A stretch of DNA of 64,000 nt from Parapedobacter flavus (lineage in GTDB: Bacteria; Bacteroidota; Bacteroidia; Sphingobacteriales; Sphingobacteriaceae): NCBI RefSeq assembly GCF_035818675.1, contig NZ_JAYKZZ010000011.1, positions 248,001 through 312,000 of the forward strand, in the 5' to 3' direction. The notes under the pieces were generated by a model. The model was not told where the DNA came from and searched no databases. It worked only from the letters and a program-made list of their open reading frames with translations. The position numbers and the translations under genes were made by a program. Of the stretch, positions 1 through 8,844 are shown one piece after another. Positions within the stretch are counted from its first letter, which is position 1. The number at the start of each line of letters is the position of its first letter.

Positions 1-741
1 CTGGAAGAGTGGGCTCGCGGCGTACAGGAGTGTGCGGGCCTTATAGGCCATGGCGGCGGTACGCGTTACGCGCCCGTAGTCGGCACCGTCCCATTGGTCG
101 GGAAGCGCACCCTCGGCCGAAAGCGCATCGAATTCATTGGCAATGAACCGGACGGTTTGCTGGAGGGTTTCCCGCCTCACGGTATCAAAGGCAAAGGGGT
201 CTTCGGGGGCCATGGAAATAACCAGCGGACCGAACCAGCGGAAGAGTTCGTGGTAGAAGTAAGCCCGTAGAAACCGTGCCTGGTTGGCACTGCTCTGCTT
301 CTCGCTTGCCGGCAGGGGCGACTGGTCGACATGGGCCAGGAAGATGTTGGCATTCCGGATCGCCCGGTAGAAGAAGTTCCACGGATGCTCGGTAACCAAC
401 GGGTTGCTGGTGCCGGAGATGGACCCCGTGATGTACTTCTGGATGCCCGGCGATACGCCGGCGTTCCGGGTGGTATTGCCGGCCCCGTCGTCGGTGGCAT
501 TATCCAGCATAGCTACCGTTACATTCATGTTGAACAGCATGGAAAAGCTCCCGCTGTTATTGTTCCGTACGTCGCGCATGTTACCATACAGGTTGTACAG
601 CGCCTTTCGGGTATTCTCGGCATCCGTGAATACTTTATCGCTGGTCAGTTCGTCCAAATCGGTGCTATCCAACAGTCCTTCATTGCTGCACCCGGCAAGC
701 AAGAGAACGCTTAGGAAAACAGATAATCTCTTCATGTTCAT
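1..741 (-). CDS. SusD/RagB-family nutrient-binding lipoprotein (partial, C-terminus beyond window)
   Basis: Reading the minus strand from the ATG at 739-741 gives an open frame that leaves the left edge, so only about 247 N-terminal residues are present. The start MNMKRLSVFLSVLLLAGC has a lipobox (LLAGC, Cys18), so the product should be an outer-membrane lipoprotein. The text that follows is typical of SusD N-termini: an early 'DNATDDG' segment, 'NPW.FFYRAIRNAN', 'ARFLRAYFYHELFRWFGPL' and 'YGRVTRTAAMAYKARTLLYAASPLF'. SusD proteins cap a SusC porin and bind glycan. The start lies 3 bp after the stop of the SusC gene upstream, which indicates one transcript. An ATG two codons further in (735) is an alternative start. 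Confidence 0.9.
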   Translation of the reverse strand, partial: MNMKRLSVFLSVLLLAGCSNEGLLDSTDLDELTSDKVFTDAENTRKALYNLYGNMRDVRNNNSGSFSMLFNMNVTVAMLDNATDDGAGNTTRNAGVSPGIQKYITGSISGTSNPLVTEHPWNFFYRAIRNANIFLAHVDQSPLPASEKQSSANQARFLRAYFYHELFRWFGPLVISMAPEDPFAFDTVRRETLQQTVRFIANEFDALSAEGALPDQWDGADYGRVTRTAAMAYKARTLLYAASPLFQ

Positions 742-744
742 CGT

Positions 745-3700
745 TTAGAATCCAACATTTAATCCAAAATTTATCACCCGTTGCTGCGGGTAAAACCGCC
801 CCACATTCCGGTCGGGATTCGATTCCGGATCAATCCGCTTCACTTCATCCCAGGTAAACACGTTAAACGCGTTGGCAAAAATACGGACCGTGTTGAGCGG
901 CAATTTCCCCAGCAACGTGTTGGGAAGAGTATACCCGATCTGTATATTTTTGAGCCGCAGGTATTTGCCGTCGCGCAGCCAGAAATCCGACAGGAAGTAG
1001 TTTTGGTGGTTGCCGTTTGCCTTCTGCAAAAAGCGGGGATACGTAGCGACATCGGCGGTTTCGGGGGTCCATCGGTTCACGTGCTCCGCGAAATAATTAC
1101 CCCAACTGTTGTCCCAACCCACATCACCGGCCATATATACCGAGCTACGCGTGGCGCCCTGCAAGAGTACGCTCAAGGATATGCCTTTGTACGTTACACC
1201 CGTCGACAGGGAGAATGTATACTCCGGTGTCGTGCTGTTTCCAATAATCGATTGGTCATTTTGGTCAATGATACCATCCCGGTTGATGTCTTTGTATTTG
1301 ATATCGCCAGGAGCCACGTTTGACAAGCCGAACTGCTGGGGCGAAGCGGCAATTTCTTCATACGAGTCGAAGAAGCCATCAAATTGGTAACCGATGAATT
1401 GCCCGATGGGATGCCCCGTTGCCTTCATGTAGTCAAACGGTTGATTCACCTCACTCATGGCGATGATGGTATTGCGCGCATAGGCATACTGTGCTTTGGC
1501 AAAGTAGTTGAAGTCTTTGGATGTTTTATCGCGCCATCCCAGTTCCAGCTCGAAGCCCCGGTTGTCTACCACGCCCAGGTTCTCGGGTGCTAAGCTATTG
1601 ATGCCGGCCATCATCAGGAACCGATCGGGAATCGTGAGGATATTGGTGCGGTGTTCCTTGAACATATCGGCATTGAGGGTAAGCCGGGAGCGCAGCCACC
1701 GGGTTTCCAATCCGAGGTTGTACTTCGAGGCCATTTCCCACTGGATCTGCTCGTTGGCCATCCTACCCTCCTGCAAGCCCGTCACGTTCGGGTTGTGCGT
1801 TTCGCCGAATGAATACGACGCGCCGTTGACGTAGGTAGACCGGTAGTAGTAGGAGAAATTGCCCAGCTGGTCGTTGCCCACCTGGCCGAACGACCCCCTC
1901 ACTTTGAGGAAATTGAGGGCATCCCACTCGGGCATGAACGCTTCGTTGGTCAGTATCCAGCCGGCAGACACCGCGGGGAACAGCTGGTAGCGATGCCCTT
2001 TCGCAAACCGGTTTGAGCCGTTGTAACCGAGGTTGACCTCGAGCAGGTACCGGTTCCGGTAATCGTAATTCGCACGGCCGATGACGGCTTGGTAAACATG
2101 GGGAACATAGGAGTACTGCCCACCGGGCACCGACCGGGCATTGAAGTTGCCCAACACGACGCCCGACACGTGGTGGCCATTGAATTCTTGTTTATAGCGG
2201 ACGGAGAGTTCGGCATACTGGTTGTATGCACCCGATGTCTTTCCGGAGTCTTGGAAAGGCAACACACCGCGCAGCCCCTGCAGGTAGGAGTCGTTTTGCG
2301 GATTATAGGCGTAAAGGTACGGGCGCCACTGCATGCCCCGCCAATTGTTCCAGTCCACGTCAAACGCATATTTCCCATCGACCGATAGTCCTTTCAGCAG
2401 TTTGCGGAGGTCGTAATCGAGGGTAAAGGCCGTTTGCAGCTCGTTGCTGAAGTCGGATCGGAACCCGGTATTCGCGATGGTCACCAAGGGGTTCTGGCGC
2501 CACACGCCGATGGCCCCGCCAAAACTTCCATTGGGGTTCATCAGAGGGAATGCTTGCGGCGCATTGCGGTAAAATGCGGCAAACAAGCGGAGCCCCTCGC
2601 CGTTGCTTCCCAGGCCATCGTAGGTGGCGGGCCGGTTTTCCTTCCGGAACAGATACGACATGTTGACGCCGAGCTTCAGGTCTTCGCTCAGGGTAATGTC
2701 GATATTGGAGCGGGTGGTGACGCGGTTGTAGAAATAAGAGGCATCGTATTCTTTCGGTCCGAGGGCTTCGTCAACCTCGGGCGACAGCTCGATGAGCTGC
2801 TTCAAGTCGGGCCGTTCGCGCAGCGCATTGATGTCTGACTCAAACATCCCCTCTTGGGTAAAATAACCGGCCGACACAAAATAACGGACCACCTTGTTGC
2901 CGCCGGTGATATTGAGGTTGTACCGCTGCTGGCTGCCGGGTTTCGTGAAGGTTTCGACGAAATTGTTGTCGGGGTGCGTAAAGGGGTTTTCTTGGGTGCG
3001 GTACAGGTAATTGTCGTACTCGGAAACGGGGAAGTTGCTGGTATTGGACGTGCTAGAAGGGTCTAACCCGACGTTGATGGTACCCTCGCGCTGAAATCGG
3101 GATGTCGTTTCGGCGTTGAGCGCCTCGGTGAGGCGGTTGAAATGGGTGAGGCCGTACTCGGCGTTGAAATTGATCTTGGATTTGCCCACGGCCCCTCTTT
3201 TGGTGGTGACCAACACCACGCCGTTTGCGCCGCGCACACCGTAAACGGCCGTGGCCGAGGCATCTTTCAATACGGAGATGCTTTCGATATCGCTCGCTTC
3301 GATTTGCCGGAAATCACGTTCTACGCCGTCGACCAGTACGAGGGGATTCGAGTTGTTGAAGGTGGCTTTGCCCCGGATGAACAGGGCGGCATCATCCTGC
3401 CCGGGCCGGCCGCTCACCTGCCGGGTAATCAGGCCCGGTACGCGGCCGGTAAGGGCGTTGGTGGCACTAGACGCGGGCGTGCTGGTGATCTCATCGGACG
3501 TGACGCTCGAGATGGCGCCGGTAACCGAGGCTTTCTTCTGCTCGCCATAACCTACGACCACCACCTGCTCCAGATCGATGCCCTGGCCCGAGAGGATCAC
3601 CTCAACGGCGTTCATGCCACTCACATCGAGCTCTTGGGGGCTATAGCCCACCATCGTAAATAGGAGCTGCGGGCTGGATGCATCATCCAATACAATAGAA

Positions 3701-3870
3701 AATACGCCGCTTTCATTCGTGAACGTGCCGCTGGAGGTACCCACCTGGCGGATCGATACGCCGGCCAGTGCCACGCCCGATTCATCGTTTACCGTGCCCC
3801 TCACCGTTTGCTGGCTAAAACCGGCGGAACACCAAAGTATGCATATACTAACTAAAAATAGGCTTCTCAT
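745..3870 (-). CDS. SusC/RagA-family TonB-dependent outer-membrane transporter
   Basis: 1041 residues, a normal length for SusC. Visible in order: signal peptide (about 1-20, ending GFSQ), a carboxypeptidase-regulatory-like beta-sandwich (about 22-95, starting VRGTVNDESGVALAGVSI), the SusC-specific linker with VVVGYG and a TonB-box-like stretch near 100-112, a plug domain (about 113-225, with LVLVDGVERD and VLKDASATAVYGVRGANGV), and a long beta-barrel ending in an aromatic residue (VGF). By family it imports oligosaccharide using TonB energy together with its SusD lid. It sits 22 bp after the SusD gene at 3893-5614 and 3 bp before the partial SusD, so it is third in a four-gene minus-strand operon. 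The substrate cannot be deduced because no glycoside hydrolase lies on this side of the window. Confidence 0.95.
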   Translation of the reverse strand: MRSLFLVSICILWCSAGFSQQTVRGTVNDESGVALAGVSIRQVGTSSGTFTNESGVFSIVLDDASSPQLLFTMVGYSPQELDVSGMNAVEVILSGQGIDLEQVVVVGYGEQKKASVTGAISSVTSDEITSTPASSATNALTGRVPGLITRQVSGRPGQDDAALFIRGKATFNNSNPLVLVDGVERDFRQIEASDIESISVLKDASATAVYGVRGANGVVLVTTKRGAVGKSKINFNAEYGLTHFNRLTEALNAETTSRFQREGTINVGLDPSSTSNTSNFPVSEYDNYLYRTQENPFTHPDNNFVETFTKPGSQQRYNLNITGGNKVVRYFVSAGYFTQEGMFESDINALRERPDLKQLIELSPEVDEALGPKEYDASYFYNRVTTRSNIDITLSEDLKLGVNMSYLFRKENRPATYDGLGSNGEGLRLFAAFYRNAPQAFPLMNPNGSFGGAIGVWRQNPLVTIANTGFRSDFSNELQTAFTLDYDLRKLLKGLSVDGKYAFDVDWNNWRGMQWRPYLYAYNPQNDSYLQGLRGVLPFQDSGKTSGAYNQYAELSVRYKQEFNGHHVSGVVLGNFNARSVPGGQYSYVPHVYQAVIGRANYDYRNRYLLEVNLGYNGSNRFAKGHRYQLFPAVSAGWILTNEAFMPEWDALNFLKVRGSFGQVGNDQLGNFSYYYRSTYVNGASYSFGETHNPNVTGLQEGRMANEQIQWEMASKYNLGLETRWLRSRLTLNADMFKEHRTNILTIPDRFLMMAGINSLAPENLGVVDNRGFELELGWRDKTSKDFNYFAKAQYAYARNTIIAMSEVNQPFDYMKATGHPIGQFIGYQFDGFFDSYEEIAASPQQFGLSNVAPGDIKYKDINRDGIIDQNDQSIIGNSTTPEYTFSLSTGVTYKGISLSVLLQGATRSSVYMAGDVGWDNSWGNYFAEHVNRWTPETADVATYPRFLQKANGNHQNYFLSDFWLRDGKYLRLKNIQIGYTLPNTLLGKLPLNTVRIFANAFNVFTWDEVKRIDPESNPDRNVGRFYPQQRVINFGLNVGF

Positions 3871-3892
3871 CTGATTACGTTATCTTTTAGGG

Positions 3893-5614
3893 TTACCATC
3901 CTGGGTTTTGTTCAATCTGCGGGGATATGCGTATTTCGCGCAGGGGGATGGGATGCAAATACATATTGGGCTGGAACTTTCGCTGTTCATCAACGGCGAA
4001 GTAATCTACCGTGGTTTGGTTGCCGGCCTGTTCGATGCGTACGCCCGAGACCGGCTGCCCCAGCAGATCCCCATCGAGCCACCGGCGGAGGTCGAAGTAC
4101 CGTTGTTCTTCGAACGACAATTCCACGCGGCGCTCCTGCTTAACTTTATCGCGCATGGTGGCTACGTCTGTCACGCCATCCAAATAGGTGTCGTTCTTGA
4201 AGCCGGCCCGTTCGCGCACGGCATCCACGGCATCCTTGGCGGTCAGTCCGTAGCCGTGGGGGTCGGCATCGGGCCCGTAGGCTTCGTTCATGGCTTCTGC
4301 GTAGCAGAGCAGCACATCCGCCAGCCGGATCAGCGGGAACAGGTGGAACGCCTGGCCGGGGTTACCACTCGAAAAGTCAATGCTGAAATCGAGGAATTTT
4401 TTCAGGTAGTAACCGGTGTTTGTCGACCGGTCGATGGTAACGTTGAGTCCATCCATGGTGGCACCCTGGCCGAGCTGGGTGTATATGGTGCCCTGCGGAC
4501 CGTACTTTGACCCGTTGAAGCCGACGGTGGCCCCGAAGCGGGGGTCCCTGCCGGTATAGGGGTCGGTGGCATCGCTACGTACAAAATCGCTCCCGTCGGC
4601 CCGGGTAAAGGCATCCACAAATTCTTGTGTGGGCACGGTGCCACCCCCCGAATTGCGGGAGAGCGAAGGGGGGAACTGGCGGTTTTCGAGGCCGTTGCTG
4701 CGCGTTGCGCCGACGAACAGGATGTACTCCCTATTGGGCGAGGAGGTAAATAGCTTGGCGTAGTTGCCGTGTAAGGTATACATATCGGAGCCGTTGGGCC
4801 GCTTCAGCTGGATGACATCTATGCACGCTGCGGCGGCGGCTTCCCACCGGGCCTGTATGTCGGCGGGCGACGGCGACACATAGCCGATGAGCGGGTTGGT
4901 ATTTCCTGCTTGGTTAAACAAGGGACTGGCCGCAAAAAGCAGCGTTTTGGCTTTGACGGCCAATGCGGCACCTTTGGTCATGCGGCCGAAGCCGCCGCCG
5001 CCGCCCACCGGGTTGACGGCCAGGTAGGTCGCCGCGGAGTCGCACAGGCTAACGATGTGGTTGACACACGCGTCGAACGTGTTGCGCTGCTTCACGGCAA
5101 GCTCGGGGTCGCCCAGCGTATAGTATTTATCGATGATGGGGAACCCGCCGTAGTGGCGCAGCAGGTCAAAGGCATACCATGCCCGCAAGGCATACATTTC
5201 GCCCGAATAGGTGTTTTTGATTTCGAGGACATCTTCAGCGCTCTTGTTGTTCAGCACGAGGTCGATCTCTGCCAGGCTTTTCTGTACGAACAGGGCCTGC
5301 CGGATACCTTGGTACGATACCTCCCAGGGGTTGACGACGGGGCTGCTGGCATTGACATACGCGCGGGAAAGCCGGTGGATGGCCGAGTTGCGGATGGTGC
5401 TCATGCCATCGTCGGTGGCGGCACCGAGGAACGATCCGGATATGCGGTTGAAGCCGCCGGTGAGGAACGAATAAGCTTGGTTGATGGGCCGCTCATAGTT
5501 GTGCTCCATCGAGAATACGTCTTCGGGCTGTGCCCAATCGTATGGAAATTCATCCATGTAGTTGCAAGACGAAAACGCGAGGGCGAGCAGCAGGACAATC
5601 GGGTGTTTTCTCAT
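3893..5614 (-). CDS. SusD/RagB-family nutrient-binding outer-membrane lipoprotein
   Basis: 573 residues starting MRKHPIVLLLALAFSSC. Cys17 lies in a lipobox, so a lipoprotein is predicted. SusD hallmarks are present: an N-terminal TPR-like helical region with 'EMYALRAWYAFDLLRHYGGFPIIDKYYTL', 'GRMTKGAALAVKAKTLLFAASPLFN', and a C-terminal 'LIRLADVLLCYAEAMNEAYG.. AVRERAGF' followed by 'ERRVELSFEEQRYFDLRRW' and a closing 'YLHPIPLREIRISPQIEQNPGW'. It follows the SusC at 5628-8438 by 13 bp and is presumably that transporter's lid. Its target glycan is unknown. Confidence 0.95.
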   Translation of the reverse strand: MRKHPIVLLLALAFSSCNYMDEFPYDWAQPEDVFSMEHNYERPINQAYSFLTGGFNRISGSFLGAATDDGMSTIRNSAIHRLSRAYVNASSPVVNPWEVSYQGIRQALFVQKSLAEIDLVLNNKSAEDVLEIKNTYSGEMYALRAWYAFDLLRHYGGFPIIDKYYTLGDPELAVKQRNTFDACVNHIVSLCDSAATYLAVNPVGGGGGFGRMTKGAALAVKAKTLLFAASPLFNQAGNTNPLIGYVSPSPADIQARWEAAAAACIDVIQLKRPNGSDMYTLHGNYAKLFTSSPNREYILFVGATRSNGLENRQFPPSLSRNSGGGTVPTQEFVDAFTRADGSDFVRSDATDPYTGRDPRFGATVGFNGSKYGPQGTIYTQLGQGATMDGLNVTIDRSTNTGYYLKKFLDFSIDFSSGNPGQAFHLFPLIRLADVLLCYAEAMNEAYGPDADPHGYGLTAKDAVDAVRERAGFKNDTYLDGVTDVATMRDKVKQERRVELSFEEQRYFDLRRWLDGDLLGQPVSGVRIEQAGNQTTVDYFAVDEQRKFQPNMYLHPIPLREIRISPQIEQNPGW

Positions 5615-5627
5615 GATTCTTTACTTT

Positions 5628-8438
5628 TTAAAACCTTACGGATAAGCCGACGCTCATGTTGCGGGTGAGCGGCATCGTGCCGGAGCTGCCGGTATCTTCG
5701 GGGTCTAATGGGTTATCTTCAACGGTCCACACCCACAGGTTATAACCGTTTAGGGTAATGCGGAGGTTATCTAAAAACAGGTTCTTCAGGGCGTTACTCG
5801 GTAGCTCGTAATACAATTCGACCGTCTTCAGTCGCAAGTAGCTCACATCCCGCATCCAGAATGACGAATTTTGGGTGTTGTTGACGTTATTGTGGACGGC
5901 CGATATACGGGGCAGTGCGGCCGACCGATTCTCGGGTGTCCAATAGTCGAGCTGGTGCGCATAGATGGTTCCATCGCCGATAAACGGATAGGCGACCCGG
6001 TTTTCAAGTATCCGCGTGGCGCGCCCCGCTCCCTGGAAGAGGAACGTAAGCCCGATGTTTTTATAGGAAAGGGCACCATTGAACCCGTAAAATATACGCG
6101 GTACGCGGCCGTAGCCCAGTGGCACCTGGTCATTTCGGTCGATCACCCCATCGCCGTTGATATCCTTGTATTTGATGTCGCCGGGATGGACATCGGAAAA
6201 AGTCTGCCGGGGTGAGGCAGCAATTTCGTCGTACGAGTCAAACAGGCCCAACGCGGTATATCCCGTGCGGATATCCTGCGGGAAACCAGCGTTCTGCAAC
6301 CAAAAGTAGGGTTCGTCGATCTCGCCGGTTTTGACGATATGGTTGTCGGTCTGCGAAAAGGTAGCGCCTATGCGGTAGGCCAGGTTGCCCACGGACGCGT
6401 GCCACGACAGTGCGGTCTCGTATCCACGGGCGTACATTTCGCCAATGTTTTCATTGATCGTGACGGTGGTACCCAGCAGGGCGGTCACCTGGTTATTCAC
6501 CATATACATATCGTGCCGCCGATCGTGGAAATAATCGAACACCAGCGATAAGCGGTTGTCTAGCAAATGGAGGTTGGCGCCCAGGTTGAGCTGCTGCGAT
6601 TTCTCCCACGTAAGGCCCGGGTTGGCGATGATGTCTTCGATATAGCCGCCCACGTTGTTCATGGCATTGCCGAATTGGTAAACGCCGCCGATGGCCCGCA
6701 GGCGCGATTGATACTGGAATTCGGACACGCCGCGCTGGTTGCCAACCAGCCCATACGATCCGCGCAACTTCAAGTAGGAAATGGCGGGTTTCAGGGTGGC
6801 GAAGAAGGCTTCGTTAGACACTGCCCACCCGGCCGTGACGGTAGGGAAGAAGCCGAAACGATGATCCGGGGCAAATTTGTAAACGCCGTGGTACGACCCG
6901 GTTAAATCGACGTAATACCGATGATCGAAATGGTAGCCGACCCATGATCCGATGGTTTGGAAGCGGCTGGGAATGGAGGTCTGGTTATCAAACTCGTACT
7001 GGTTGTAGAACCCCGAGGCAAACAGGGCATGTTTACCGAAATCTCTGGTGTATGACAACTGGAAATCTAACGAGGTGCGGGCATCGCTTTCGCGGCTGCT
7101 TACGCCGTTATTCATCCGGTCGTCGTTGCCGGTCCGCCGCAGCAGGTTGGCGTTGGCTCCATCCCGCTGGTAGAAGGCAAATGCTTTCTCCCGATTGGTC
7201 ACCGCGCCGGTGAAGGCGTCCATCGACAGCGTTGCCGATGCCGTCAACCCATCGGTTATAAAAGAAAAATCCTGTGTCAGCTGTGCCCGGAACGAACCGT
7301 ACATCCGGTTCAAGACCGAGTATCCATTGCGGTTCAATAGCGCCCAAGGGTTGGTATGCAGGTTACTCCCCGCCGTGATGCGGCCATCGATACCGTTCAC
7401 CAAGCTTCCTTCCTGATCCACATATTGTCCGTTACTGAGGTAATACGGAGGAAAAGCGTTTGCCGGGGTGGTCACCAATTTTTCGTATGCGCTAAACGAA
7501 TCGCCACCGGGCCTGTTCTGTTTGTCGTACCAGCCATAAAGATCCAGTTTGAGCACGGTGGTGGGCATCACGTCTACTTCGAGGTTAGACCGCAGGTTAT
7601 ACCGGCTCGTTGCATTGTTCGTGCTGTAAGACGAGGCGGCATCGGTATTGAACATGCCATTTTGGTTAAGAAAGCCGCCGTTGATAAAATACCGGGTGCG
7701 GTTTGACCCGCCCGAAACGCGTACGTTATGCCGCTGAACCCAACTGTTTTCCCTGAAATAGTCGCCCAACCAATTCACATCCGGGTAACGTTCGGCATCA
7801 ACACCTTCGCGGTTACGGTATTGGTTCAGGTACGCATTCGAATAGCGCGCTGAGGCGTCCCGGCCGTCAGCCTTCATGGCTTCATTGTAATGTGTGGCGT
7901 AGGTAAGTGCGTTTACGGGCTCCAGGAGCCCAATCGGTTGCTGGTTAATCAGCTGCGAGGTGATCTCGATCGAAGGCTTCCCGATGGTTCCTTTTTTTGT
8001 GGTTACCAAGATGATGCCGTTGGCGGCGCGCGTGCCATATAGTGCGGCCAGCGACGCGTCTTTTACCACGGTGATATGGGCAACCTCGCGGGTAGACAGT
8101 ACACCGAAGGCTCGTTCCTGGCCATCAACAAGCACCAGCACCCCTTCGGAATTGGTCCGCCGTCCGCGTATCCAGTAATCGGCCGACTCATTCACGGTTC
8201 CACCCGAGGTCTGGATGGTATACAGCCCCGGCACCAACCCGGATAAGAGGTTGGTGAGGTTGGTCACCGGAAGGTTTTCCAGCTCTTCTGCCGTGATCGT
8301 ATAGGCCGCCCCATTAAAGTCGTGTACGCTCATGGTGCGGTAGCCAAGGTCCAACGTATCGCGCTGCTGTCCATTCGAAACAAATGGTATCTGCCACAGA
8401 AGGAGGCTCCCAACGAAATAGGGAATAAGGATTCTCAT
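5628..8438 (-). CDS. Short SusC-like TonB-dependent transporter without the N-terminal regulatory-like domain
   Basis: 936 residues, about 100 shorter than the SusC at 745-3870. After a signal peptide (about 1-23, ending SNGQQ) the mature protein enters a plug domain almost at once: 'YTITAEELENLPVTNLTNLLSGLVPGLYTIQTSGG', 'LVLVDGQERAFG' and 'VVKDASLAALYGTRAANGIILVTTKKG'. The beta-sandwich that usually precedes the plug in SusC proteins is missing, as is a clear VVVGYG linker. The barrel is complete and ends VRF. It is the first gene of the four-gene minus-strand operon. The 406 bp upstream show no convincing TAnnTTTG promoter, and no sigma/anti-sigma pair is adjacent. Confidence 0.92.
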   Translation of the reverse strand: MRILIPYFVGSLLLWQIPFVSNGQQRDTLDLGYRTMSVHDFNGAAYTITAEELENLPVTNLTNLLSGLVPGLYTIQTSGGTVNESADYWIRGRRTNSEGVLVLVDGQERAFGVLSTREVAHITVVKDASLAALYGTRAANGIILVTTKKGTIGKPSIEITSQLINQQPIGLLEPVNALTYATHYNEAMKADGRDASARYSNAYLNQYRNREGVDAERYPDVNWLGDYFRENSWVQRHNVRVSGGSNRTRYFINGGFLNQNGMFNTDAASSYSTNNATSRYNLRSNLEVDVMPTTVLKLDLYGWYDKQNRPGGDSFSAYEKLVTTPANAFPPYYLSNGQYVDQEGSLVNGIDGRITAGSNLHTNPWALLNRNGYSVLNRMYGSFRAQLTQDFSFITDGLTASATLSMDAFTGAVTNREKAFAFYQRDGANANLLRRTGNDDRMNNGVSSRESDARTSLDFQLSYTRDFGKHALFASGFYNQYEFDNQTSIPSRFQTIGSWVGYHFDHRYYVDLTGSYHGVYKFAPDHRFGFFPTVTAGWAVSNEAFFATLKPAISYLKLRGSYGLVGNQRGVSEFQYQSRLRAIGGVYQFGNAMNNVGGYIEDIIANPGLTWEKSQQLNLGANLHLLDNRLSLVFDYFHDRRHDMYMVNNQVTALLGTTVTINENIGEMYARGYETALSWHASVGNLAYRIGATFSQTDNHIVKTGEIDEPYFWLQNAGFPQDIRTGYTALGLFDSYDEIAASPRQTFSDVHPGDIKYKDINGDGVIDRNDQVPLGYGRVPRIFYGFNGALSYKNIGLTFLFQGAGRATRILENRVAYPFIGDGTIYAHQLDYWTPENRSAALPRISAVHNNVNNTQNSSFWMRDVSYLRLKTVELYYELPSNALKNLFLDNLRITLNGYNLWVWTVEDNPLDPEDTGSSGTMPLTRNMSVGLSVRF

Positions 8439-8675
8439 ACCACTAACTTTAATTTAAATTTATAACACTCGTATAGTTAAGATGGCTCATCGCTGCCGCG
8501 CGAACCGCTTGTAATTGATTAAACAGGTTTATACTACGCTGTAATTGTTTTGCAATACTACCCGCTTGCTGCTTTCCATGATGCCATATTTGTCGCGATT
8601 TCTATAACTTCTGTATAACGTTCCCATCCAACGGCATCTCACCTTACCCAACGCAGCCTCGTACGGCGAAAAAGG

Positions 8676-8692
8676 TTAAATGCGGTTGCTCT
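8676..8692. repeat. Partial copy of a dispersed inverted-repeat element (terminal end only)
   Basis: TTAAATGCGGTTGCTCT matches the right terminus of the 16697-16880 element (TTTAAATGCGGTTGCCCT) with one mismatch. No internal sequence of the element is recognisable beside it, so this is either a solo end or a decayed copy. Confidence 0.4.
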
Positions 8693-8776
8693 GGCGATTC
8701 CCGTTGAATGAGTGCGACAGTAGTTATCATGCGCGCCGGATGGCATAGGCCGCAGGGGGTTGGGCCAAAAACAACA

Positions 8777-8808
8777 AACCCGGAGCCAGGGGATGCCTGA
8801 TTCCGGGT
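8777..8808 (-). terminator. Rho-independent-like terminator of the symporter gene
   Basis: On the minus strand, 37 bases after the symporter stop, ACCCGGA pairs with TCCGGGT around an inner CAGG/CCTG stem, followed by TTTGTTGTTTTT. This is the stem plus U-rich tail expected for intrinsic termination of the leftward transcript. Confidence 0.7.
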
Positions 8809-8844
8809 CATATCAGCTCATGAGATGAGCCGCGAAGCGTCGTT

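Larger units (their letters stand above)
8439..8844. other. Intergenic region between a SusC operon start and the symporter gene end
   Basis: 406 bp without a supportable gene. It must hold the promoter of the SusCD operon (read to the left), but I found no clean -7/-33 pair there. It also holds the symporter terminator at 8777-8808 and, at 8676-8692, a 17-base match with one mismatch to the end of the inverted-repeat element at 16697-16880. Confidence 0.6.
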
